From Paenibacillus sp. BIHB 4019 (GTDB taxonomy: Bacteria; Bacillota; Bacilli; Paenibacillales; Paenibacillaceae): a stretch of 64,000 nt of DNA. Both the position numbers and the translations under genes were made by a program. The stretch spans positions 5,752,501 to 5,816,500 of the forward strand of contig NZ_CP016808.1 of assembly GCF_002741035.1 (NCBI RefSeq), written 5' to 3'. Shown here in pieces: positions 9,030 to 18,179 of this stretch. Within the stretch, counting starts at the first letter, position 1. Every line of letters begins with the position of its first letter. The notes below the pieces were generated by a model. The model ran no database searches and was not told the origin of the DNA. It saw nothing but the letters and a program-made list of their open reading frames with translations.

Positions 9030-9926
9030 CTAGTAAATCTTGCTTATTTTGCGGGACATGAAAAAATATAGTCCCGTTATGATTCCGACGATAACAGCCG
9101 TTGTAAACCCAACCGCACTTCCGTAACCAAAATCTTGATTGACTGACGAACCAGTCGATACCGGGAAGAATAGCCGGTAAACATACAGATACATGACATC
9201 CGTTTTGCCGATCGGCCCGCCTTCCGTAAGCACCATAATACTCTCATAGCCTTTCAGGGATACCGTAATGGCGAGCATGATAATCATCTGCATAACTGGA
9301 CCGAGCATCGGAACGGTAATAAAACGAAATTTCTGTACCTCGCCCGCCCCGTCGAGTGAAGCGCTCTCATACAAGTCATTGGAGATTCCTTGCAGACCTG
9401 CGAGAAACATAAGCATGTAATTTCCTATTGCACCCCAAGATGCAATGATAATGACCGTCAGCATCGCATATTTGGTTCCCAGCCATTCAACAGGTGAAGA
9501 GATCAAGTGAAGACTTAATAACAGCTCATTCAATGAACCATTATAGGAGTTGAAGATGACATAGAATACAACCGCCATTACCGAAGCACTGAATATAGTG
9601 GGAAGAAAAAAGACAGCTCGCAGAATCTGTCTTCCTCTGATCGCACGGTTCAAAATGACGGCGAGTACCAGCGACAATGGAATCGTAATCAGCAGCTTCC
9701 CACCCGCATAGACAAATGTATTGAGAACAGCCTCCCAATATAAATGATCATGAACCAGCCTGGTGAAATTATCCAAACCGGCGAAAACAGGCTTGCCAAA
9801 TCCCTTATAATCAAAAAACATATACCGCATCGCCCAAATAATCGGGTATACGGCAAAAACAACTGTCAGAAGAAAACTCGGAAGCGTAAAGAGATAGGCG
9901 ACGCCGAGCTTGCTCTTGAGACTCAT
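9030..9926 (-). CDS. CUT1 sugar ABC transporter permease, MalF/UgpA type
   Basis: A 298-residue membrane protein with six helices (first one LGVAYLFTLPSFLLTVVFAV) and the EAA loop (DLYESASLDGAGEVQKFRFITVPMLGP). I chose the ATG at 9926 because GGGAGG lies just upstream; the longer open frame adds a hydrophilic stretch without a ribosome site. It is 15 bases upstream of its MalG-type partner and downstream of the YesM kinase, so transporter and sensor are made together. Confidence 0.92.
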   Translation of the reverse strand: MSLKSKLGVAYLFTLPSFLLTVVFAVYPIIWAMRYMFFDYKGFGKPVFAGLDNFTRLVHDHLYWEAVLNTFVYAGGKLLITIPLSLVLAVILNRAIRGRQILRAVFFLPTIFSASVMAVVFYVIFNSYNGSLNELLLSLHLISSPVEWLGTKYAMLTVIIIASWGAIGNYMLMFLAGLQGISNDLYESASLDGAGEVQKFRFITVPMLGPVMQMIIMLAITVSLKGYESIMVLTEGGPIGKTDVMYLYVYRLFFPVSTGSSVNQDFGYGSAVGFTTAVIVGIITGLYFFMSRKISKIY

Positions 9927-10019
9927 GGTGCAGTTCCTCCCTTGTGAATTAATGTGTGCACATCTGTTTTGCTTGCTCCTGTTCATCATAAGCTAAACGA
10001 ATGAAGGAGCGTGTGCGGC

Positions 10020-11813
10020 TCATTGATTTACAAAGGGGTGCAACTCAACTTTACTGTCATTAAAGTTATACGGAATTCGCAGGATGACAGACGTCTCCCC
10101 GTCAGCAGCAGCAAGCACCATCTCGATGGAATCTCCGAAATACAATTTCAGCCTTTGGTACACATTTCGTAAAGCAAACGACCCCGATGAGTTGTCTAGC
10201 TGGAGATCGCGCATAATCTGCTGCGTGTCCATTCCGCTACCATTGTCCCTGACTTCCATTACTAAGTAATGATTTTGATCATTGTACACCCTAATCAGAA
10301 TGCGGCCGCCGGTATCCCAATTTTTAAATCCATGAATAATCGAATTTTCCACAAGCGGTTGAATGATGATTTTGGGAATCGAAAGCTGAAGCAGATCCGG
10401 ATCTTCCACTCGAATTTCATATTGGAACAGATTCTGGTAACAGTTGGCCTGCAGCTTCAAATAATGCTCCGCATGCTGAAGCTCCTTGTCTACTGTAGTC
10501 CACTCCTGGCCGTTGTTTAAGCCAAGTTTAAACAGCTTTGAAAGCGACATCACCATTTGTTGGACTTCCGATACCCGTTGTTGAGATCCTGCTTTCCAAT
10601 AAATCGCGTTTAAGGTGTTGTATAAGAAATGCGGATCAATTTGTGCTTGAAGTGATTTAATTTCAGTCTTTCGCTTGTCAGCCTCAACGGTTTTCACCTC
10701 TTGAATTAACGATGATATTTGGCTGAGCATCAAATTAAACTGCTCGCCGACCACACTCAGCTCATCCTGGTAAGGGCTAACAAACCTTACCGTTAAATCA
10801 TTGTTATCACCAGCTGCGCGCATCAGCTTCTTGAGCTTGATGAGCGGTCCTGATAAGAAATGGGCAAGCAAGTTGGACAAGAGAAGTGCTAGCAGAACGC
10901 TGAATCCGGTAGCCCCCACGACAATCCATTGAACTTTCTTCAACTCCTGCAATACAACGCTTCTTTTCTTAATACTGACAAGAACCCAATCATCGATGAC
11001 TTTGGAACGTTGATAAGTGACGAGGAGCCGATCTTGTTTCACGCGATGGTCGAATGAGCCAGAGGATACTTGGCTTATTTGTCCCAAAATGGACGGCTCG
11101 GATACCAAATCTTCATATTGAAAAAACGGCTGATCCATCAACGGTTGACCATTTGTCCCCAAGATAGCGATTCCATCGCGATATTCATTTGCATTTTCAA
11201 GTAAATAGTCCATTAATCCCTCCTCGCTGATATTGACAATGACATACACCTCAAGCTGCGGATTATCAGTAATCCCTCCTAAGATCAGGGAAATGACGCG
11301 ATCATGGTCAGAGAAGAATGGGTCCGCGTGCCCTTCTATCCACATCGTTCGATGTTGAGCATCGAAGCGTTTATAATATTCGCTGTCGCGAAACGTATTC
11401 TGAGTTACACGAGCGTCCGGCGGGGGATAAAACTCCCCAATCGGTGTAACGAGCAAGACCGAGCGAATTAGTGGTTCATTCAAGCGCAGCTGCATGAATG
11501 GAACTTGAAGGGCAGAATAATGCTTGAAGTAGGACTCAGTTTCTCCGTATTCGGAAGAGCGGACCATTGCCTTAAAGGCATCGCTTATTAGAAGATTTGA
11601 CAGCGATACGGCGAGATGCCTAAGCTTCTCATCGAACGCCTGAGCGGACTTGTAAAGCATATCTTGACTGGACTCAAGCGCCTTATCCGCCATAATTCTC
11701 GAAGTCATATAATACGTCATAATACTGGTCGTTGATACCGCTATCAAAATTAAGCAAGTAAAGGCCAGTCGAATACGATTTTTATAGGAAAGACGGTAGA
11801 AATACGATTTCAT
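10020..11813 (-). CDS. YesM-type sensor histidine kinase
   Basis: A 597-residue kinase. It has an N-terminal membrane helix (about 15-37), an extracellular sensor of about 240 residues, a second helix (about 295-315), a HAMP linker (SGPLIKLKKLMRAAGDNNDL), the His_kinase domain with phospho-acceptor His in LQAQIDPHFLYNTLNAI, and the ATP-binding domain (PKIIIQPLVENSIIHGF; VRDNGSGM). This is the LytS/YesM family that partners AraC-type response regulators. It overlaps the regulator gene by four bases (ATGA at 11810-11813), so the two are translationally coupled. It probably senses the substrate-loaded lipoprotein or sugar outside the cell. Confidence 0.93.
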   Translation of the reverse strand: MKSYFYRLSYKNRIRLAFTCLILIAVSTTSIMTYYMTSRIMADKALESSQDMLYKSAQAFDEKLRHLAVSLSNLLISDAFKAMVRSSEYGETESYFKHYSALQVPFMQLRLNEPLIRSVLLVTPIGEFYPPPDARVTQNTFRDSEYYKRFDAQHRTMWIEGHADPFFSDHDRVISLILGGITDNPQLEVYVIVNISEEGLMDYLLENANEYRDGIAILGTNGQPLMDQPFFQYEDLVSEPSILGQISQVSSGSFDHRVKQDRLLVTYQRSKVIDDWVLVSIKKRSVVLQELKKVQWIVVGATGFSVLLALLLSNLLAHFLSGPLIKLKKLMRAAGDNNDLTVRFVSPYQDELSVVGEQFNLMLSQISSLIQEVKTVEADKRKTEIKSLQAQIDPHFLYNTLNAIYWKAGSQQRVSEVQQMVMSLSKLFKLGLNNGQEWTTVDKELQHAEHYLKLQANCYQNLFQYEIRVEDPDLLQLSIPKIIIQPLVENSIIHGFKNWDTGGRILIRVYNDQNHYLVMEVRDNGSGMDTQQIMRDLQLDNSSGSFALRNVYQRLKLYFGDSIEMVLAAADGETSVILRIPYNFNDSKVELHPFVNQ

Positions 11814-13463
11814 AGCCCTTCATCTCCTCCGCTTCCGGGAGCATAGCCCAGGGTGGCCCGATACTCGGACGGTGTCATGCCGGTCATCTTTTTGAACATG
11901 TCGCTAAAATTTCTCCGTTCCTCATACCCTAGTGCTGAAGCGATATCTTGAATCGTATTTCCACCGACCAGCATTTGTTTGGCTTTATTAATTTTCAATT
12001 CGGTTACGTATTGGCTGAATCTCTTGCCCGTCACCTTCTTGAACAAGCTAGCAAAATAGCTCCCGCTCAAATAGACGTGTGAAGCGCATTGATTTACCGT
12101 TAATTCTGCATGCAAATGTTCTTCAATGTAACGCAGAGCCCGTTCAATCAATTGATACGTCTCGGTGGACAGTCGGCTGTTGATCAATCGGCATCCTTCC
12201 TGGCATATGAGCCGAATTAGATGGTACGCCTCTTCAATGACACTAATTCCTCTTCCCTGCAGCTCGCGCACCCTGCTCTCCAGTTCCGAGACTTCCTCAT
12301 AAGCGACTTTCTCCAGCAGAGAGCGAATCAGCACATTGGCGATGCCAAACAATACAAATGATTGATACAGGGGGTGGGACAGAGGCTTATCGGACCGGAT
12401 CTGCTTATATAAGCGATCGAGAATAGCTAGCGCTAGTTCTTCATTACCTAGGAGGATCGCAGCCGCCATATCCTTCTCTTCCTCAGCCGGATATCTTGCG
12501 TTACTCTGCTGATAATTGGCGATATCGCTGTAGCGTATGACTCCTCCGTCACCTGTGTAGAAGTGATAAGTGAGCGCCGTATTTGCCTCCTGATAAGAAT
12601 CAGGCAAAGTTTGTACAGTGTCTGCCACGTTGCCAACACCGATGGATATGGACTTTCTGGCATACCGAAGGCAATTTTTATAGCACGACTCGGCCAGACT
12701 CTCCATTAAGTCATTGTCATTCGTATTGTAAATAAGCAGAATTCGGTCGACCGACTCTCGAATGACATATCCCTTGGTGAAGCTCCGGATCGTCTCTTCG
12801 AGGATATTGTGTATTGCAAAATAAGTCAGTTCTACCTCGCCAATTGCAAGCGATTCACGGTTGGCGCGAAATTGGTCGACCTCCGCTACCATGACGGCAA
12901 GATTGTTTTTACTCAAATCCATCTCCAAAAAATCCCACCTGCGGCTCACTTCCTGCTCATTGGCGCGATGATGAACCAGCAGTCTAAAATATTCTTGCCG
13001 CAACACCGGCATGCTTTCGTTCACTTTTGCTTGCAGCTTGCTGTGCTGCACTTTCAGACTCTTTTCGACAAGTACCTGATCTCGAGCATTCCATACGACC
13101 TCAAGCACATCCTCCATTGAGAATGGTTTTGTAATAAAGTCGAAGGCGCCGAGCCGAACTGCTTGCTGGGCATATTCAAAATCGGCATAACCTGTCATGA
13201 ATATCAAATTTGCAAGCCGAATGATATTGAAACATGCGACGGGCCATGTCGATACCATCGAGCCTCGGCATGCGAATATCGGTTAGCACAATATCCGGCA
13301 ATGCTTGTCTTAACAATTCCAATCCTTGCTCTCCATTATTTGCTGTACCGACAACCTTGATACCATACTCTGTCCAAGGGATTTGCTGTGCCAATCCTTC
13401 CACCACACTTGGAATATCGTCGATGATCAATAAGGTTATCGGATTCATTTGCGCATCTGCCAT
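11810..13463 (-). pseudogene. YesN-type AraC response regulator, interrupted by a frameshift
   Basis: Two overlapping frames together make one regulator of about 550 residues. The first (from ATG 13463, after GAGGG) has the receiver start LLIIDDIPSVVEGLAQQIPW, the phospho-Asp region LPDIVLTDIRMPRLDGI, and then runs out of family similarity. The second resumes in another frame at IFMTGYADFEYAQQAVRLG and continues through the Lys of FDFITKPF to a C-terminal AraC domain (IQDIASALGYEERRNFSDMF, MTPSEYR). The join lies in the CAAATTT run at 13205-13211; removing one base restores C-K-L-I-F-M-T-G. As written, the protein is truncated in its receiver. Either a real mutation has silenced this locus or there is a one-base sequence error. 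Confidence 0.85.
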
Positions 13464-13552
13464 CTCATTTCCCTCATTCCTGATGACCTATATAGTAAAG
13501 CGGCCATCCCCCATGGGGAATGACCGTATTCTTGCCCTATAGCAGATAGACT

Positions 13553-14959
13553 TTATTTCGCCAATGACCCTTGCAATTTGCTCGCATCGAATTCAGGATC
13601 CTTCGGGTCCTTGATCTCACCGCCGCTAATTGCCTTCTCCAAAGCAGTATTGTATCGATCGTTCAAATCCTTCACGACTTCTTCCCATTTGCCGCCTACC
13701 AGAATATACTTCCAGAAGGTGTCGGCATATGGTACTCCGTCTAGCGTCAAAAAGCCGGTTGGAGCGACAGGCCACATCGCGTCGTACTTGGTTGGAAGGA
13801 AATAGTCCAGACCATAGATATCGCCGCTCAACTGCACCTTCTCCGAAACACCGGGTGCTAGTGGAATTCCAAGCCCCTTTTCCGCATATGGAACCATCGT
13901 TTCATCGCTTTGCAGAAACTCGAAGAGCTTCCAGGCCTGTTCCTTCTTCTCAGAAGAGCTGCTGATCTCCATCCAACTGGTTCCACCGTTCGTACCGACC
14001 GCTCCCGCCATCGTACCGTCAACAGTTGGAACCGGAGCAGCTGCCCACTTAATAGTGGTCGGGAATTGCGATTGATATACACCCACCTCAGCCGCATAAG
14101 AAATGTACATGCCGATCTTGCCTGCCGCAAATTGGGCGCGAAGCGGATCAATATCCAGCGACTCCACTCCGGGCAGCATACTGCCATCATCCCTAATTTG
14201 CTTGAAGGCTTGAACAATATCCTTGTACATATTGAAATCGAATTTGCCTTGCTTAAAGTCATAGCCGTGACTTCCCAGCCCCATGGCTTGAGCAATTCTG
14301 ACGCCTGAGCGTTCAAAGGCGCTGTTCGGGTTCTTGAAATTCAAAGCAAAGCCGTAGATGCCGTCTTTCTTTCCGAACTCCGTAATTTTCTGAGCATCCT
14401 CTACCATCTCCTTCAGCGTTGCAGGAGGATTGGCAATGCCAACTTTGTCAAAAATATCTTTATTGTACACCAAGCGTATGGTGAAGCCAGCATTCGGCAG
14501 AGAATAGATTTTCCCTTCGTAGGCATTGAGACCTTCAATTTTGGTAGGCTCGTACCGCTGCTTCATCTCCGGGCTCATGTATTCGTCCAACGGTTCGAAA
14601 TATCCCTTTTTGGCAAAATCAATGAAATTCGCAGTGTCTGGCATAAAAATGTCTGGGGCTTGCTTGCTTGCAACCGCCATTTCAAATGATTGCTTGAAAT
14701 TTTCCGACATAGAAACAAGTTCAACATCAATATTGTCTTTGTTCGTTTTATTGAATTCTTCGATGCGGCTTTTCACAAAGTCCAGATCTGCCCGGCCGAA
14801 TGTCCAGAACAGCAATTTGGTTTTTGAAGCGACGGCTCCTCCCCCTGAACTGCCAGGCTTACTCGAGCTGTTGTTCTCATTTGAATGGTTAGAGCTGCAT
14901 GCGGCAACCAAGAAAACCAAAATAGCTGTCATTAATGCGAGTCCTGTTTTTTTAAACAA
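13553..14959 (-). CDS. Sugar ABC transporter substrate-binding lipoprotein
   Basis: A 468-residue extracellular binding protein. It starts with a TTG codon at 14959, well placed after GGGAGG. A lipoprotein signal peptide ends in the lipobox LVAACSS, followed by a Ser/Asn/Gly linker and a type-1 SBP fold (LLFWTFGRADLDFVKSRIEEF; QAPDIFMPDTANFIDFAKKG). It is the first gene of the locus and delivers sugar to the two CUT1 permeases. Ligand specificity is not readable from sequence; the lyase next door suggests an unsaturated or uronate-containing oligosaccharide. Confidence 0.92.
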   Translation of the reverse strand: MFKKTGLALMTAILVFLVAACSSNHSNENNSSSKPGSSGGGAVASKTKLLFWTFGRADLDFVKSRIEEFNKTNKDNIDVELVSMSENFKQSFEMAVASKQAPDIFMPDTANFIDFAKKGYFEPLDEYMSPEMKQRYEPTKIEGLNAYEGKIYSLPNAGFTIRLVYNKDIFDKVGIANPPATLKEMVEDAQKITEFGKKDGIYGFALNFKNPNSAFERSGVRIAQAMGLGSHGYDFKQGKFDFNMYKDIVQAFKQIRDDGSMLPGVESLDIDPLRAQFAAGKIGMYISYAAEVGVYQSQFPTTIKWAAAPVPTVDGTMAGAVGTNGGTSWMEISSSSEKKEQAWKLFEFLQSDETMVPYAEKGLGIPLAPGVSEKVQLSGDIYGLDYFLPTKYDAMWPVAPTGFLTLDGVPYADTFWKYILVGGKWEEVVKDLNDRYNTALEKAISGGEIKDPKDPEFDASKLQGSLAK

Positions 14960-15020
14960 CTGAATAACCTCCCTTGTATTGTATATCCTTACGTTATGAT
15001 CATAATCGGATTGGACACAT

Positions 15021-15068
15021 CAGCGTGTGATGCAAGCCGATGGTGAGAGTGGTGAGAACCAACTATTT
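15021..15068 (-). promoter_or_regulatory. Second copy of the repeated 48-bp element, upstream of the lipoprotein gene
   Basis: Matches 7981-8028 at about 37 of 48 positions in the same orientation relative to its downstream gene. It starts 62 bases before the lipoprotein start codon and lies just after a minus-strand terminator, as the first copy does. The two copies thus precede the two transcription units of one locus, the pattern expected for an operator of the locus regulator. Confidence 0.55.
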
Positions 15069-15120
15069 GTTCAGCTTCGTCGAATTTTTCAATAGAAATT
15101 AGCGATGCGGAACTGCCCCC

Positions 15121-15162
15121 AGAAAAAAAGCAAAACCCATCATTTTCGAAAAATGTGGGTTT
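15121..15162 (-). terminator. Minus-strand terminator upstream of the lipoprotein gene
   Basis: Hairpin AAACCCATCAT (15133-15143) with ATGTGGGTTT (15153-15162), one bulge, followed on the minus strand by an eight-T run broken by one base (complement of 15122-15130). No intact gene lies directly upstream of it, so it insulates the sugar locus or is the tail of lost material. Confidence 0.7.
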
Positions 15163-15513
15163 CTCTGCAATAAGCAGGCTATAGGTAACCATTTACTTAT
15201 AGCCTTTTAAATCATGAAAATAAATATACCTATTATTTAAATTTTGATTAACAAAATTTCAGTTTTAACCAACACGCCGTTTAAAAAGCTCGTTTCTCCA
15301 GATGCCAGATATACCCTCAACGTGCCGGAGTTGATATTCTGTAGGGACGAATGTCGCGCCGGTTCCCGTTTCGAACCTTGGCGGCCCTGCTAATAGCGCC
15401 AGTGTCCACCACGAAATGCAGGGGCGAAATGTAGCTGATGGTGAAGGCCGTTTTTTTAGTTCAATGGTTCGCAGCAACTAGGTTAATCAGATTGGATCTC
15501 CCTGTACAACGAA
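15163..15513. other. Intergenic region with an unconvincing 70-codon minus-strand frame (15265-15477)
   Basis: No gene I can support. The minus-strand frame has a TTG start without a ribosome site and an odd composition (...ISWWTLALLAGPPRFETG...). It may be a decayed or repeated intergenic sequence rather than a protein. Nothing else is seen here. Confidence 0.35.
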
Positions 15514-15548
15514 AACTAAAACTCCGTGCCAAGCACGGAGTTTTAGTT
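15514..15548. terminator. Strong terminator downstream of the small-protein array
   Basis: A perfect 16-bp stem (15514-15529 with 15533-15548) with a three-base loop, flanked by A and T. It ends transcription of the minus-strand gene at 15654-16142. Confidence 0.85.
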
Positions 15549-15653
15549 GATTTCATTGATTTTCTTAAGTCAATGCTTATCGCTTTCGAACCGATTATAT
15601 TTGTCAGTTACTGTTGACGGTACATTACCCCCAACTGCCTTGAATAAATTACC

Positions 15654-16142
15654 TTATAACAGTTCGTCTGCAATCATTTTTGCCTTTTCCGCAAGCGCCC
15701 TCATATCATCGGTCGGAACAAGCTCGGCTAAATCGTAGGACAGCGGATTACGGGAAAACTTGTTCAATTCATCCCGAAGCAGGTTTCTATTTTCTTCAGA
15801 GGCATCAATATAAAGTTTGCGCGGCTGCCTAGCTTCATCCAAATCATGCAAATCGACATAGCCTGATTTAAGACTTTCCAACACAATGGCTGAAAGATCG
15901 ATCAGAGCACCGCAAGCTATATCAAGCTCTACCCGAAAGTTGCCGTTAGCACTTCTCCTATCAAATCCAATATTTCCGCCGTTTTTCAAGTCCCCCTCAG
16001 AAAGCAGAATATCGAAGCCCAAGTCCTTTAAAATCTGATTGAGCGTCACATCCGTTAAGTCCAAATGCTCCAAATAGTCTATTAATGCCAGCGAATCATC
16101 GGAACCGCCAATTAAATCTCCCCACCATTTGCTTATGTACAT
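15654..16142 (-). CDS. Acidic protein of unknown function, possible immunity protein
   Basis: A 162-residue soluble, acidic protein (start MYISKWWGDLIGGSDDSLAL). I do not recognise the family. It has no signal peptide or membrane segment. It is the last of a run of small soluble genes, two of which look like immunity-type proteins, so a similar role is possible but only by association. The start is preceded by a weak AGAG site. Confidence 0.6.
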   Translation of the reverse strand: MYISKWWGDLIGGSDDSLALIDYLEHLDLTDVTLNQILKDLGFDILLSEGDLKNGGNIGFDRRSANGNFRVELDIACGALIDLSAIVLESLKSGYVDLHDLDEARQPRKLYIDASEENRNLLRDELNKFSRNPLSYDLAELVPTDDMRALAEKAKMIADELL

Positions 16143-16279
16143 ATGATCATCTCTGCTTTCTTTTTAGGCATTCTAATTTTCCAAATCAAATGGGATATCT
16201 ATCGTAATCGAGCTTGTGGCGTTGGGAAATGGCACAAACTTGATCCGATAATAAAAAATGTTGTACCTTTATATTCGAA

Positions 16280-17029
16280 TTAATCTAATTCGGCTCGTGA
16301 AAATAGGTCTTTTATGAATGAGTCATCTTCACATGCTTCCTTAAACGCGATTGCAAAACTAAGTATGGCTTCTCTATTGTCTGAATAAGCAGCGAACATA
16401 TCGGCTTCAGGGTCAAATCGCACAATATCAACTAAATGAGGCATTTTTTCTTCAAGAAAAACGGCTGCTAATGAACCCCAATCATAGCCATTGCCCTCAA
16501 ATCCTTCTTCGGCTCGCGTTTGAAAAATATCAGGCTTATATTTGCCAACACTTAAAATCATAGATGTGCTTCCATTATTATGAGCAACTAGCCCAAATGG
16601 GTCTATTTTTTCATTAACTTCTAACAAACCTTCATCCTGTTCAACTTTAACGATATGGATAGTTTCATTTCCTGCTCTATCAGCAGCGTTGCGGCTCATT
16701 TCTAAAAACCTTCTGCCATGTGCATCTTCAGGGTCTAGTGCTACAGCTTGTTCAAACGCAGCTATCGCTTCCTTATACTGTTCAAGGTAATAATAAGCAT
16801 AGCCTAATCGGTAATGCCAAAGAGGGTCGTGCTCGCCTTGCTTTTGCACAGATAAAAAATATTGGATCGCTTCATGATAATTTTCTTGATTATTTAATGC
16901 TCTTGCCAAATGGCAAACTAAGTCATAGTCCCTGTCTGCTTCGGGTATTTCCATAATTTTGTTAATGATTTTCTCGTACTGGTCCTTGTTATGCCAAAGA
17001 GTGAGCTGCTTTAATAGATCCTTATCCAT
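16280..17029 (-). CDS. TPR protein with C-terminal Imm51-like domain
   Basis: A 249-residue protein from ATG 17029 (GGAGAG upstream). Residues 1-110 are helical tetratricopeptide repeats (DPLWHYRLGYAYYYLEQYKEA; IAAFEQAVALDPEDAHGRRF). Residues about 130-249 resemble the immunity protein 51 domain (EGNGYDWGSLAAVFLEEKMP; DPEADMFAAYSDNREAILSF). Imm51-type proteins are found beside polymorphic toxins, which they neutralise; no toxin is present here. Its TPR half is closely similar to that of the protein at 18180-18896 while the C-terminal halves differ. It starts 27 bases after the stop of the upstream gene, within one operon. Confidence 0.72.
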   Translation of the reverse strand: MDKDLLKQLTLWHNKDQYEKIINKIMEIPEADRDYDLVCHLARALNNQENYHEAIQYFLSVQKQGEHDPLWHYRLGYAYYYLEQYKEAIAAFEQAVALDPEDAHGRRFLEMSRNAADRAGNETIHIVKVEQDEGLLEVNEKIDPFGLVAHNNGSTSMILSVGKYKPDIFQTRAEEGFEGNGYDWGSLAAVFLEEKMPHLVDIVRFDPEADMFAAYSDNREAILSFAIAFKEACEDDSFIKDLFSRAELD

Positions 17030-17055
17030 CTTTGTATTCTCTCCTCTAACTTTAA

Positions 17056-17529
17056 TTAATTGGATTTTAAGCAAGTCATTTTAATTTGGGTGAGGTTTTC
17101 TAAGTTGATTTCAATTTGCAATTCGGTATGCTCATTAATAGCGATTAGGGTTTTATCTTTCATTTCTAAGCTTTTTATAGGATTTGAATTTTCAAAAAAT
17201 ATTCCCCATACCAGACGGTCTTCAGCATCCGTACAAGCAATAAATCCTTCATTGCCCATTTGACCATCACCGCCATAGATTTTCCCGTCTTGATAATCAA
17301 TGCTGACCCATTCATCAACGATCGTCCAATAATCATCATTATACTTTGCTATGCTTTCAATGGTGGTGTCACACAAGGGCGAGCAAAAAAATGCACTTTC
17401 TTTTGTGTTAGGGTTATATGTGCTGTAACAATTCAAAATGGTTACAGTCCCATTTGGAAAGATGATGCAATTCATGCCGGGCAGCTCATGCTTTTCAAGA
17501 TTCCAATGTTCCGCAACAAAAAAATTCAT
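17056..17529 (-). CDS. Conserved-looking hypothetical protein in the immunity-like operon
   Basis: A 157-residue soluble protein (start MNFFVAEHWNLEKHELPGMN) that I do not recognise. It is beta-rich in appearance and acidic, with the segment WVSIDYQDGKIYGGDGQMGN. It overlaps the upstream gene by four bases (ATGA, 17526-17529), so the two are translationally coupled and probably work together. Confidence 0.65.
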   Translation of the reverse strand: MNFFVAEHWNLEKHELPGMNCIIFPNGTVTILNCYSTYNPNTKESAFFCSPLCDTTIESIAKYNDDYWTIVDEWVSIDYQDGKIYGGDGQMGNEGFIACTDAEDRLVWGIFFENSNPIKSLEMKDKTLIAINEHTELQIEINLENLTQIKMTCLKSN

Positions 17530-18113
17530 AATAAATCCCCCCTTATTTCAACACTCTCACTTTTTGAAAGATAAAAGTCTTCCCAATGATCTCTTGTGTT
17601 CTGTGATTGTGGATTAGCAGGAATTATAATTTTTTCCGCTGGCAAGAAAAAATAGTTCTTTTGGGTATGCTTTTGCAATCCTGAAATTTTCTTCAAGTCT
17701 CTTTGTAATGCTCGATAAAAGGATTGAATTTGTTTGTTAGGATTTTTTGATATCATACGCATTTGTATAAGTTCTCGACTTTTATAGGTTTCTCTGCCGC
17801 CTTTAACTTCAATAGAATAAGAGCTTGGTTCATCGTAAAAATATCCAAATTCGTTTATTTGGGTTATATCTTGTAAAGGGTAGCAGGAAAAGAAGAAAGA
17901 GTTATACGCAGAATCATTAAAATAACTGGAGAACAAATCGTTTTTTTCACTTTCTAAAGATGAATATTGACGGTCACCCTGTACGTTAACAAATATTTCG
18001 GCATATAGTTTAACACCATGGCTCAGCATTATCTGATGGCTCACAGCAAGAAAATCCATAACAGGCATTGAAATATTAAAATAGATGGATATGCTATTTC
18101 CCTCCTTGTCCAA
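17526..18113 (-). CDS. Hypothetical protein coupled to the gene at 17056
   Basis: A 195-residue soluble protein of unknown family, mixed alpha/beta in appearance, with ELIQMRMISKNPNKQIQSFY and a basic C-terminal third. Its stop overlaps the next start. Together they look like a two-gene unit inside the array. Function unknown. Confidence 0.6.
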   Translation of the reverse strand: MDKEGNSISIYFNISMPVMDFLAVSHQIMLSHGVKLYAEIFVNVQGDRQYSSLESEKNDLFSSYFNDSAYNSFFFSCYPLQDITQINEFGYFYDEPSSYSIEVKGGRETYKSRELIQMRMISKNPNKQIQSFYRALQRDLKKISGLQKHTQKNYFFLPAEKIIIPANPQSQNTRDHWEDFYLSKSESVEIRGDLL

Positions 18114-18179
18114 AATCTAAATGAATAGGGCGTTATTCAAGTTGAAATTCAACCGCCACCCTCGAATCCCTCGTCTTCC

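Noticed and set aside
15021..15162. T-box or other known riboswitch upstream of the lipoprotein gene
   Set aside because: The only terminator here reads on the minus strand and precedes the element rather than following it, and I find no T-box or other aptamer consensus.
15265..15477. Possible 70-residue minus-strand protein
   Set aside because: TTG start, no ribosome site, unusual Trp- and Gly-rich composition and no family I can name; kept only as an intergenic note.
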